From the NCBI GenBank assembly GCA_003567205.1, contig PXAA01000114.1, positions 1 through 35,414 on the forward strand: a DNA stretch of 35,414 nucleotides. Direction: 5' to 3'. The notes below the pieces were generated by a model. That model searched no databases and was not told the origin of the DNA. It saw only the letters and a program-made list of their open reading frames with translations. This document shows positions 7,260 through 17,500 of the stretch, in pieces. This stretch comes from Bacteroidales bacterium (GTDB lineage: Bacteria > Bacteroidota > Bacteroidia > Bacteroidales > UBA7960). Position 1 is the first letter of the stretch. Each line of letters begins with the position of its first letter. The translations under genes were made by a program, and so were the position numbers.

Positions 7260-10153
7260 ATTGTGCGTATTTCGCAGATAATAAGCGAGCCTGGATTATT
7301 TGGTTTTTGCTGCTGGTGCTGATCGGTCCGTTGCAGGGCGGCGGATACCGGGGGGGTGATTTGTCAAAAACCGTTGACAACCCTTATGTTTTGCCCGGCC
7401 ACATTCTTTTTAAACTCATTCCGGAGGCCGATGGAACAGTAGAGGGCTCCGGGGAGATACCCCCGGCCATCGCATCTGTATTAAATTTCAAAAACGCAGG
7501 CCTTCCTTACCGGGTTTTTCCCCATCATGAGCCTCCGGCAGAGAAATATCATTCTTCGGGCAAGGCGCTGGCTGATCTTTCGCGTATTTATGAGGTGGTG
7601 ATTGAAGACCATGGCCGTATACTGGAAACCATGCAGGCCCTTGCAAGCACCGGTCTTACGGAATATGTGCAGCCCCGCTATTTGCCTGAATCTCTCTGGA
7701 TCGAAGAACAACAGCTAAAAACCGGATATTTTCCGAATGATCCCCTGCTTGAAGAACAATACCATCTTGAAAGCATTTCTGCTTTTCAGGCATGGGCCAT
7801 ATCACAGGGCGATACCAATACGGTAATCAGTATAGTGGATACAGGGGTGGATTTATATCATCCGGACCTGGTGGATGCCATCAAATACAATTATGGTGAT
7901 CCCATCAATGGAGAAGATTCAGACAATGATGGTTATGTGGACAATTTTTACGGTTGGGATCTTGGCGAAGGCAACAATGACCCCACATTCAATAAATCTG
8001 CCCACGGATTACATGTTTCAGGCATTGCAGCAGCAACGACTGACAATAATGAGGGAATTGCCGGTGTGGGTTTCAAGTCAAAGTTTCTTCCCGTAAAAAT
8101 TGATGATGAATTCGGCCGGCTTGTAAAGGCCTATGAAGGAATTGTTTATTCGGCCGATCAGGGGGTTGCCGTGATCAATTGCTCCTGGGGGAGTCATTTC
8201 AATTCCGGCCCTTTCGGACAGGATATCATTGATTATGCTGTACTGAACAAGGATGTGGTGGTGGTGGCGGGAGCAGGGAATGCCAATACACCGGAACCTT
8301 TTTATCCTGCTTCTTTTGAGCATGTGCTGGGGGTGGCCGCCACCGACAGCCTCGACTGCAAAACCGGCTTTTCTACCTATGGGGTTTTTGTGGACATAGC
8401 TGCGCCTGGAACCGGCATTTTATCCACCTGGGTCAATGACTCCTATCTGTTTTCAGGCGGAACCTCGATGTCTTCGCCTATTGTAGCCGGAGCTGCCGCC
8501 ATCCTCAGGTCGCACTTCCCTTCAATGGACGCCCTTCAGATCGGGGCCATGCTGAAAATGACCGCCGACCCCATTTACCATGTTGAAGGAAACGAAGCAT
8601 ATGCCGGAATGCTTGGCCACGGGCGCCTGAACCTGTACAGGGCGCTGACTGAAACCCACTGGCCTTATATCCGGATCGCTTCACACCTGACCGGCGAAGA
8701 AGTATTTTCAGCGGCCAGACCTGGAGATACCGTAATGCTGCAGATGGAGTTCCAGAACCTGTTGGCACCCGCCCATGGTGTTACAGCCGTGCTAAGCACC
8801 TCTTCCGGAATGCTTGACATTTTGACAGACAGTATTTTTATGGGGGACATTGACAGCTTTCAATCGGCCAATAATACCGGAAACCCCTTCATTGTCCGGT
8901 TATTACCCGATATCCCCCTAAACCATGAGGTTTTTTTCACTGTTACATTTTATGATGAATCACAGAAAAGAATTGGCCGGCAGTCATTTCGCCGTTTTCT
9001 GAACCTGGATTATGTTGACGTTTATGCGGGCTCCATTACCACGACCATATCCCGAAGGGGTGCGATCGGGTTCAATTATCCGGATTACAGCCTGGGGAAA
9101 GGACTGACCTTTCATGACGGTTACACCGTTCTGAAATCTGGTGGCCTGTTGCTTGCAAACAGCGCAAACAATGTGGTGGACAATGTTTACGGGGCCACCC
9201 CGGGAAGCTTCAGTGAAACCCTCGAGCCGGAGGTTCTTCCGCTGCTGCATACAGATCATCCGCTGGCCCCCATCCGGGTTTCAGGCAAATTGCGTGACCA
9301 ATTCCCTGAAGGATATCCTCCCCTGAACGTGGAAATTGATTACAATGTCTTTTTCTGGGATTCATCGCCCGCAGAAGACTTTTTCATAATACAATACCAT
9401 GTTGTCAACCATTCGGATATTGTTTACCAGGACCTTTTTGCCGGCTTTTTTGCCGACTGGGTGCTGCGAAACAACAAGCTTCACCGGGCAACCTTTGATG
9501 CACCGGACAGGCTGGCTTATTCTTATTCTTCCGGTAGCGGTCATTATGCAGGGATCCAGCTATTGTCGGAGGGACCGGGAATACGTCATTATGCTTTCGA
9601 TAACCAGGGCGCTGATGGGAGTATGCATATTCAGGACGGCTTCTCGGATTTTCAAAAATACTATGCCCTTACTTCCAATCGCTTGTATGCAGGGCATTAC
9701 CAGGCCGACAATGATATTTCCTCCTTGCTCAGCAGTGGTCCCCATAAGCTGACTCCCGGCGATACCCTTACGATTGGTTTTGCCATCCATCTGGCAAATC
9801 GTTTTGACGATATGCTGGAAAATTCTGCTAAGGCCATAACATACTATCAGGCGCTGTCAGATATTGAAACAAGCCTTCCTTCTGTGGCCGCTCCATGTCC
9901 TGAACCCATATATGCCTACCCCAACCCATTCACAAACCGGCTGACGGTCAGGGTCCGCCCCGGATTGCTCGCTCCGCACATTTTGAGCCTGACAGATGTT
10001 TACGGCCGTTTGGTCTGGCAATATCCTGCCGGTTCTTTGCTGAACGCGGAAACCACATTGAATGCAGGAATTGAAGGGCTGCTTCCCGGAATCTATATTT
10101 TACGCCTGTACGGCCCTGAGGTTGATGCCGCCATACGTATTATCAAATGGTAA
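7256..10153 (+). CDS. Secreted S8 (subtilisin-like) serine peptidase with T9SS type A sorting domain
   Basis: Catalytic motifs VISIVDTGVDLYHPDL, HGLHVSGIAA, GGTSMSSPIVAGAAA; signal-like N-terminus; C-term YAYPNPFTNRLTVRV...LPGIYILRLYG. Start ATG 7256 overlaps the upstream stop (ATGA). Confidence 0.93.
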   Translation: MNCAYFADNKRAWIIWFLLLVLIGPLQGGGYRGGDLSKTVDNPYVLPGHILFKLIPEADGTVEGSGEIPPAIASVLNFKNAGLPYRVFPHHEPPAEKYHSSGKALADLSRIYEVVIEDHGRILETMQALASTGLTEYVQPRYLPESLWIEEQQLKTGYFPNDPLLEEQYHLESISAFQAWAISQGDTNTVISIVDTGVDLYHPDLVDAIKYNYGDPINGEDSDNDGYVDNFYGWDLGEGNNDPTFNKSAHGLHVSGIAAATTDNNEGIAGVGFKSKFLPVKIDDEFGRLVKAYEGIVYSADQGVAVINCSWGSHFNSGPFGQDIIDYAVLNKDVVVVAGAGNANTPEPFYPASFEHVLGVAATDSLDCKTGFSTYGVFVDIAAPGTGILSTWVNDSYLFSGGTSMSSPIVAGAAAILRSHFPSMDALQIGAMLKMTADPIYHVEGNEAYAGMLGHGRLNLYRALTETHWPYIRIASHLTGEEVFSAARPGDTVMLQMEFQNLLAPAHGVTAVLSTSSGMLDILTDSIFMGDIDSFQSANNTGNPFIVRLLPDIPLNHEVFFTVTFYDESQKRIGRQSFRRFLNLDYVDVYAGSITTTISRRGAIGFNYPDYSLGKGLTFHDGYTVLKSGGLLLANSANNVVDNVYGATPGSFSETLEPEVLPLLHTDHPLAPIRVSGKLRDQFPEGYPPLNVEIDYNVFFWDSSPAEDFFIIQYHVVNHSDIVYQDLFAGFFADWVLRNNKLHRATFDAPDRLAYSYSSGSGHYAGIQLLSEGPGIRHYAFDNQGADGSMHIQDGFSDFQKYYALTSNRLYAGHYQADNDISSLLSSGPHKLTPGDTLTIGFAIHLANRFDDMLENSAKAITYYQALSDIETSLPSVAAPCPEPIYAYPNPFTNRLTVRVRPGLLAPHILSLTDVYGRLVWQYPAGSLLNAETTLNAGIEGLLPGIYILRLYGPEVDAAIRIIKW

Positions 10154-10188
10154 AGCAACCCCCGGTTCAGATGATTAAATGAAATATG

Positions 10189-10196
10189 TAAATTTG
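10189..10196 (+). promoter_or_regulatory. Possible Bacteroidota -7 element for the ccmF-like gene
   Basis: TAAATTTG matches TAnnTTTG, 22 nt upstream of the ATG at 10219; overlaps a 15-bp palindrome. Confidence 0.4.
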
Positions 10197-10205
10197 TTAC
10201 AAATT
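10191..10205. repeat. Palindrome AATTTGT-T-ACAAATT upstream of the ccmF-like gene
   Basis: Perfect 7-bp arms around one central base. Confidence 0.6.
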
Positions 10206-10218
10206 ACGAAACAATACG

Positions 10219-12603
10219 ATGAATATACAATATGTTGGTGAGCATCTGTTTTGGGGTTACACTGGTCGTTTTACCCTGTTTGTAGCCTTTTTCTCTGCCA
10301 TATTTGCTGCCTTTGCATATTACAGGGCTTCTGCCACCGGGCGTTTGGATTATCGCCAGTGGAGAAGCTGGGGGCGAAAGGCTTTCAGGCTTCATTCACT
10401 CATGGTAGGTCTCGCCTCTGTTGTGTTGCTGTATATCCTGCTCAGCCGTTTCTATGAGTACCGCTATGTTTGGATACATATGGAGAATAGCTTGTCTCTG
10501 GGATATCGCATCGCCAGTTTCTGGGCAGGCCAGGAGGGCAGCCTGTTGTTCTGGGCCCTTTGCCAGGCAGTTTTCGGCCTGTTGCTGATACGCTACGCCC
10601 GGCAGTGGGAGATGCAGGCCATGACCATATTTTCGGTTTCACAGGTCTTCATGATCAGCATGTTGCTGGGATTACGTTTCGGAAACACGGCCATCGGGTT
10701 GGACCCATTCCTCTTATTGAGGATGGCCACTGAAAACCTCGACAACCATTTTTTCCATAATCCCGATTACCTTGCCCTGATCACTGATGGCAATGGTCTG
10801 AACCCATTGCTCCGTAACTTCTGGATGCTGTCGCACCCCCCGGTCACTTTTATTGGTTATGCCGCCGTACTGGTCCCTTTTTGCTATGCCGTTGCGGGTT
10901 TGTGGCGGGGTAAATTCCATGACTGGATCCGGCCTGCATTGCCATGGACCATCCTCGGTGTCTTTTTTCTTGGCGCAGGCATATTGCTTGGGGGTGTATG
11001 GGCATATGAGTCACTGACATTTGGTGGTTTCTGGGCATGGGACCCCATTGAAAATGCTTCGCTGGTCCCCTGGTTGATCCTGGTGGCCGGGCTGCATATT
11101 ATGTTTGTATCCCAAAAGAAAAGGCATAGTTATGCCCCCGCCTTTCTGTTTGTGATCCTGGCCTTTGTTTTTGTGATTTATGCCACTTATCTGACCCGCA
11201 GCGGGGTCCTTTCAGATACTTCCGTGCATTCTTTTGGGAGCGATGGCATGGGTAATCATATTCTTTTTTATTTGTTCACTTTTCTGATCATTGGGTTGGT
11301 GTTGCTTTTTAAAATGTACAGACGCCTACCTTCGAAAGATGGCGAACAAATGTTTACGCGCGATTTCTGGCTCTTTGTGGCTGCCCTTGTTTTGGTGCTT
11401 TCGGCATTTCAGATTATTTTCAGCACCTCCATACCGGTTTTTAACAAGTTGCTCGGCACACAGCTGGCACCCCCCGCCAATGTGGTGGCTTACTACAATA
11501 AATGGCAACTCCCTTTTGCGGTGGCCATTGCCCTGGTGATGGGATTTACCCATTTTATTCGCTGGGGCAGTAACGATTTGAAAACTTTTATGTTGCGAAT
11601 CAGTTTTTCACTTGCCCTGGCGCTTATTGCCACCCTGTTGATAGCCTTATTGTATGGTATTGCCGGAATTGGACATATCCTGATGCTTTTTGCCGCATTG
11701 TTTGCTTTGTTTTCTTCGCTGGACATGCTGTTTCGTTTTCGAAAACAACTGCTTGGTACCGGCGGGGCTGTATCGCACCTGGGTATTGCCCTGTTCTTGC
11801 TGGCTATCTTGCTTACATTCTCAAAAAAAACCATCATTTCAGAAAACACCTCTGGTTTTTTTCTGGGAGAACACTTCAAAGAGACCGAAAACCTTTTGTT
11901 GATCAAAGGCGATATATTGCCAATGGGAGAATATTATGTAAGCTATGCAGGCAGGCGTTTCGACGGGGAACGTTTCCATTACCAGGTCGATTTCCTGAAG
12001 AAAAACCAGAAGGGCGAATATTTCAAGGCATTCAGTTCATTCCCTTCTGTTCTGCTTAACGAGCGCATGGGCAATGTATATGAACCTTATGCAAAGGTCT
12101 TTCCGTTAAGGGATATATTCACGTATGTAACTTTTGCCGACCTGAGCCAGGAAACGGATGCAGACCCCTTTACCCAGGTTGATGCGTTTTCCATTGCTGT
12201 TGGGGACACGGTATTGCTCGACAATAACCAATTGATATTTAAAGATATTACAACAGAGACCCTGACAGACTGGGAACATGATAATAATGTCAGGATCGTG
12301 GCGGTTATGGAACTGAAGACCCATTTCGGGATAAACTATCCGGTGGAACCGGCTTTTATCTTTGCCGATGGTGCGGTTATCCATCAGGATCACCTGGTGC
12401 GGGAAATGAATGTAAAATTCCGTTTTCTTCGTCTTGATGATGAGCCATATACCATTGATCTTGCTCTATATGAAGAAGAACCTGAGTTTATCATTATCAA
12501 GACAGTGATCTTCCCCATGATCAATTTGTTATGGTTTAGCATCGTGATCCTGCTCATTGGTTTATGGATCTCTTTTAACAGCAGGAAGAATGCCGTGCGT
12601 TGA
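10219..12603 (+). CDS. Cytochrome c biogenesis heme lyase, CcmF/CcsA family
   Basis: 794 aa polytopic; SFWAGQEGSLLFWALCQAVFGLLLI, LSHPPVTFIGYAAVLVPF, GGVWAYESLTFGGFWAWDPIENASLVPWLILVAGLH (WWD motif), TYLTRSGVLSDTSVHSFG. Confidence 0.93.
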   Translation: MNIQYVGEHLFWGYTGRFTLFVAFFSAIFAAFAYYRASATGRLDYRQWRSWGRKAFRLHSLMVGLASVVLLYILLSRFYEYRYVWIHMENSLSLGYRIASFWAGQEGSLLFWALCQAVFGLLLIRYARQWEMQAMTIFSVSQVFMISMLLGLRFGNTAIGLDPFLLLRMATENLDNHFFHNPDYLALITDGNGLNPLLRNFWMLSHPPVTFIGYAAVLVPFCYAVAGLWRGKFHDWIRPALPWTILGVFFLGAGILLGGVWAYESLTFGGFWAWDPIENASLVPWLILVAGLHIMFVSQKKRHSYAPAFLFVILAFVFVIYATYLTRSGVLSDTSVHSFGSDGMGNHILFYLFTFLIIGLVLLFKMYRRLPSKDGEQMFTRDFWLFVAALVLVLSAFQIIFSTSIPVFNKLLGTQLAPPANVVAYYNKWQLPFAVAIALVMGFTHFIRWGSNDLKTFMLRISFSLALALIATLLIALLYGIAGIGHILMLFAALFALFSSLDMLFRFRKQLLGTGGAVSHLGIALFLLAILLTFSKKTIISENTSGFFLGEHFKETENLLLIKGDILPMGEYYVSYAGRRFDGERFHYQVDFLKKNQKGEYFKAFSSFPSVLLNERMGNVYEPYAKVFPLRDIFTYVTFADLSQETDADPFTQVDAFSIAVGDTVLLDNNQLIFKDITTETLTDWEHDNNVRIVAVMELKTHFGINYPVEPAFIFADGAVIHQDHLVREMNVKFRFLRLDDEPYTIDLALYEEEPEFIIIKTVIFPMINLLWFSIVILLIGLWISFNSRKNAVR

Positions 12604-12644
12604 GCAGGGCCGGAGAGGCGGACAGACTAAATAAGGGATTAACA

Positions 12645-13424
12645 ATGGAGATGATCGAAAAAATTATACTATTGGGTGCGGGCAATGTGGCCACGCACCT
12701 GGGTATGGCTTTTCAGCGTGCGGGCTACAGTGTTTTACAGGTCTATAGCCGGGAGTCTTTTTCTGCGGAATCCCTGGCGGGAAAACTGGGCTGTGCTTCT
12801 GCTGGCAGGATGGAATCCATCTCTCAGGAAGCAGACTTGTATGTAATTGCTGTTACTGATGATGCCATTGCCAGTGTGGCGGTGCGTTTCCCACATAAGG
12901 ACAAGCTTTTGGTGCATACTTCAGGCACATCCCCCATGGATGTGTTAAAAGCGGGAAGCAATCGGATCGGTGTATTGTATCCCCTGCAAACATTTACCAA
13001 AGAAGTGGCTGTTGATTTCAGCACAGTCCCTATATGCCTGGAATCATACCGATCCGCAGATGATGACCGCATGGAGGCCTTTGCCCGGTCGCTCAGTAAA
13101 ACGGTGGTATGGATCCCGTCGGATCAGCGGCGAATTTTGCATGTGGCGGCTGTATTTGCCTGCAATTTTGTAAACCATATGTACGCCATGGCAGCCGGTA
13201 TCCTGGAAGAAAATGAACTTGGATTCGAGTTGTTGAGGCCCCTGATCGGGGAAACAGCCCGGAAAGTCATGGAAGGAGATCCGCGCGAAATGCAAACGGG
13301 CCCGGCCCGGCGGAATAACAAGAGTATCCTGGAAGAACACCGGAAGATGTTGTCAGCCAACCCTGACTACTGCAAAATATATACTTTTATCAGTGAAAGT
13401 ATACGAAAAACATATAATCCCTGA
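12645..13424 (+). CDS. DUF2520 / Rossmann-like domain-containing protein
   Basis: MEMIEKIILLGAGNVATHLGMAFQRAGYSVLQVYSRE...VHTSGTSPMDVL...GVLYPLQTFTKE; start at ATG 12645. Confidence 0.88.
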   Translation: MEMIEKIILLGAGNVATHLGMAFQRAGYSVLQVYSRESFSAESLAGKLGCASAGRMESISQEADLYVIAVTDDAIASVAVRFPHKDKLLVHTSGTSPMDVLKAGSNRIGVLYPLQTFTKEVAVDFSTVPICLESYRSADDDRMEAFARSLSKTVVWIPSDQRRILHVAAVFACNFVNHMYAMAAGILEENELGFELLRPLIGETARKVMEGDPREMQTGPARRNNKSILEEHRKMLSANPDYCKIYTFISESIRKTYNP

Positions 13425-13450
13425 TTGATACAATAAAAACTTACTTGCTT

Positions 13451-13972
13451 ATGACAAATTTTAAACAACTCCTTTCGAACATCAACACCTTTATTTTTGA
13501 TGTGGATGGAGTGATGACCAGCGGCATCGTTTTACTGAGTCCGGGCGGGGAGATGCTCCGCAGCATGAATGTAAAAGATGGTTATGCGTTGCAACTGGCA
13601 GTCAGAAAATCCTATCGCATAATCATAATTTCCGGCGGCAGTTGTGAATCTGTCAGGCATCGCTTTCAACTTCTGGGTATTGATGATGTGTATCTTGGCG
13701 TGGGAAACAAACTGAAGCTGTTTGAAAAATTATTGGCAGATAACCAGTTGGATGCCAAACAGGTTTTGTATATGGGGGATGACATCCCGGATTATAAAGT
13801 CATGAAGAAAGCAGGTGTGCCTGCCTGTCCGGCAGATGCCGTTGAGGAGATCAAAGCCATTTCAAAATATATCTCGTCTTTCGAAGGCGGAAAAGGCTGT
13901 GTACGTGATGTATTAGAGCAAGTGATGAAAGTCCATGGCACATGGTTTGATGACGATGGCTTTCACTGGTAA
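13451..13972 (+). CDS. KdsC-type HAD family phosphatase (KDO 8-phosphate phosphatase-like)
   Basis: TFIFDVDGVMTSGIVLLSPGGEMLRSMNVKDGYALQLAVRKSYRIIIISGG...VLYMGDDIPDYKVMKKAGVPACPADAVEEIK. Confidence 0.9.
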   Translation: MTNFKQLLSNINTFIFDVDGVMTSGIVLLSPGGEMLRSMNVKDGYALQLAVRKSYRIIIISGGSCESVRHRFQLLGIDDVYLGVGNKLKLFEKLLADNQLDAKQVLYMGDDIPDYKVMKKAGVPACPADAVEEIKAISKYISSFEGGKGCVRDVLEQVMKVHGTWFDDDGFHW

Positions 13973-13984
13973 TAGAAATCTTGT

Positions 13985-14578
13985 ATGAACTGTCTGGAAT
14001 CTTTTAAAGAATACGATATCATCCTGGCTTCCCATTCTCCCCGCCGCAAAGCATTGATGGAAGGTGCCGGCATCCCTTTTCGCATACTGGTCAGGCCTAC
14101 CTCCGAGTTATTTCCTGAGAACATGCCGCCTGCCGGGGTGGTGGCGCATTTGTGCCGCGGGAAAGCCAGCTGCTTTGAGGATGAACTGAAAAAGCCAGGG
14201 GTGGTAGTGATTACAGCCGATACCATTGTGGTGCACCGCGATAAGATCATAAACAAACCGGCCGGTGCCGAAGAGGCCTTTGATATGTTGTCGGAATTGT
14301 CGGGAAGTACCCATGAGGTGTATACCGGGGTATGTATCCGGCGCCAGCAAGAAGAAAGAGTGTTTCATGACCATTCACTGGTAAGTTTCCGCACATTGAC
14401 ATATGATGAGATTTGGTATTATATCAATAATTATTCGCCCTTTGACAAGGCTGGCGCCTATGGTATCCAGGAATGGATCGGTTATATTGGTGTTGCGGAA
14501 ATCCGGGGTTCCTACCACAATGTGATGGGATTGCCGGTGCATAAGGTATATGAAACATTAAAGAAGATGTTGTGTTAA
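13985..14578 (+). CDS. Maf family nucleotide pyrophosphatase
   Basis: DIILASHSPRRKALMEGAGIPFRIL...ITADTIVVHRDKIINKPAGAEEAFDMLSELSGSTHEVYTGV...DKAGAYGIQEW. Confidence 0.94.
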   Translation: MNCLESFKEYDIILASHSPRRKALMEGAGIPFRILVRPTSELFPENMPPAGVVAHLCRGKASCFEDELKKPGVVVITADTIVVHRDKIINKPAGAEEAFDMLSELSGSTHEVYTGVCIRRQQEERVFHDHSLVSFRTLTYDEIWYYINNYSPFDKAGAYGIQEWIGYIGVAEIRGSYHNVMGLPVHKVYETLKKMLC

Positions 14579-17500
14579 GGGAGCTATGGATTTGGTGGTG
14601 GCGGTTCCTGCTGCTTTTGGGTCTGGTGATCATTGCTTCGCCGGAGGTTTGTGCACAGCATGTTGTCATTAACGAGGTGATGGCTTCAAATGCCACCACC
14701 ATTGCCGATGAGGACGGTGATTTTGAAGACTGGATTGAGCTATACAATGCGGGCGGGGATGCTGTTAATCTTTTAGGATACGGGCTTTCGGACGATTACG
14801 GGAACCCATATCGCTGGGTAATCCCCAATATCACCATCCAGCCGGGCGAGTTCCTGCTGATCTGGGCTTCCGGAAAAAACCGAAGTAACCCGGCAAATCC
14901 CATGCATACCAATTTCAGTATCAGTGCAGCCGGGGAGGAGGTGCTGATCACTCATCCCGACGGAACCCGCATCGACGAACTGGGCCCCATCCCCATTCCC
15001 ACAGATATTTCCTATGGACGGAAGCCCGATGGCGGGGGTAAGTGGTTTTTTTTCGCTGAACCCACACCTGGTGCACCAAATACCACTGATGGTTCCGAAG
15101 GCATCCTGGAAGCACCGGTTTTTTCAGCAACAGGCGGTTTTTACACCAGTGGACTGCAGGTGGTTATCAATCATCCCGATCCGGACGCAACCATTGTATA
15201 TACCAGGGATGGTTCAGAACCCTGTATCCAGAATCTGCCGGGAACATTTTACCAATATAAGAACGACTATCCTTTTAATCCTGGTGACCCTTTTGGTGAA
15301 TTCCTCGAACATACTTTCATATCTGAGATATATTCGGAAGAGATTGCGATTGAAGACCGCACACAGGATCCGGACAAGCTGACCCGTATGTCGGCGACCG
15401 TACACACGCCGGATTATATGCCTGACGATCCGGTGTATAAAGGTACGGTGATCAGGGCCCGCGCCTTCAAAGATGGTTTTTTGCCCAGCAATACCATAAG
15501 CCACAGTTATTTTATCACTCCGGAAGGCCACACACGTTTCAGTTTGCCTGTGATTGCTGTCAGTGTTCAGGAAAATTACCTGTTTGATTATCACAACGGG
15601 ATCTATACGCCGGGTGTGGATGCCGATCAGTGGCGTATTGATAACCCCGGCGAGGAGTTTGCCTGGCCATTTGCCGGCAACTTCCATCGCCGGGGGGTTG
15701 AGTGGGAGTATCCTGCTCATATTGAATTGTTTGATCAATCTGACAAAGAAAGGGTACTTGCCCAGGATATCGGCATTCGCATACACGGGGGTGCGACCCG
15801 CTCTTTTCCTATGAAATCGCTTCGCCTTTATGCCCGCAATCGTTACGGGAACTCCCATCTAAACCATGCATTTTTTGGCATGCAACCCCAGGCATACAAA
15901 CGTCTGATATTGCGAAATTCCGGAAATGATTTTCCGACCGATATCTGGCGGCCCGACTTTACCTCACGAACCATGTTCCGCGATGCTGCTATTCAACATA
16001 TTTTGCAGCACATGCGTTTCGATACCCAGGCCTATCGCCCGGCCATTTTGTTTCTCAACGGCGAATACTGGGGACTGCAGAATATCCGGGAACGTTATGA
16101 CAAACATTATCTGCATCGTAAATATGGTGTGGATGAAGAAAATATTGATATGCTCACCGGAAAGGATGAGGTGCAGGAGGGCGATAACCTGCACTACAAG
16201 GCCACCATCGAATACATCGAAACACATGGTGTGGAAAACGATGTGCACTATGCATGGGTGCTGACGCGCATTGATGAGCAGAACTTCATGGATTATCAGA
16301 TAGCAAACATCTTTGCTGATAATACCGATTGGCCGGGGAACAACATCGACTTCTGGCGACTACGCACCAGCGCATTTACCCCCGGCGTACCTTACGGGCA
16401 TGATGGCCGGTGGCGTTGGCTGCTTTTTGATATGGATTTTGGCTTTGGCCTTGTTAACCTTACAGGTGGTAACCAGACTTATAAACATAACACCCTGGAC
16501 TTTGCCACCACTGAAGCAGGATCAGAATGGCCAAATCCACCCTGGTCAACCTTCCTGCTCAGGAGTATGCTGAAAAACGAAACATTCCGGCACCAGTTTA
16601 TCAACCGCTTTGCTGACCAGTTAAATACTGCCTTTCTGCCCGAAAGGGCAAAGGGTGTTATACAGGAGATGCAAGAGGCCATTGCCCCTGAAATAGAGGA
16701 ACACTATAGGCGCTGGGGTTATCCTGAAGCTTATGAGCAGTGGCTTGGGCATGTGGAAGTAATGATTGAATTTGCAGAAAAACGGCCCTACCATCAAAGG
16801 CAACATATCCTTCAGCATTTTGACCTGGATGGTTTATACCGGTTGTCCCTCGATGTGTCTAACCAGCTGATGGGTCATATCCGGGTCAATACTGTGGATA
16901 TTGAATCAAATACACCCGGCGTGGCTGAATATCCTTATCCCTGGCTGGGCAGATATTTTGTGGGAGTCCCGGTCAAAGTAAGTGCCATCGCGGCCCCGGG
17001 ATTTGTGTTTTCACACTGGGAAGGTGCTTCCGGTTCAAGCGAACCAAACCTGTTACTTGATATAAACCAGGATACTCAACTGTCAGCTCACTTTATGAAA
17101 ATTGACACCCCGGTGCTGATCCATTACTGGCTATTTGATACAAGCATACCCAACGATACGCCTTTAATGACACTGGATGCTTTTTACGGTGCCCTGGATG
17201 GCGGGATGATTGAATACCACAGCGCACTCGAAGGCTATCCTTTTGATCCATCCCATCCCATGTGGCGCAAGGCTTCCATGGAAAGGCGTAACCAGCCGAC
17301 AGCCATCAATTATCGTCCGGAAGGCAATCATGGCATTCCCTATCATCAGGCCAATATGCGGGGTTTACAGATCAGGCAGCCCTTTGCCGATAATGGCAGG
17401 GAAAATACCATGATCCTGCATATGCCCACCACGGGTTTCACCGACATCATACTACGTTTTGCGGCCAGGGATGAAGGGGCTGCCGAAACCCTCCTTATCG

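Noticed and set aside
7256-10153. Subtilisin as partner protease of the 2197 gasdermin-like candidate
   Set aside because: It has a signal-like N-terminus and a T9SS CTD, so it is secreted, and it is separated by several unrelated genes on both strands.
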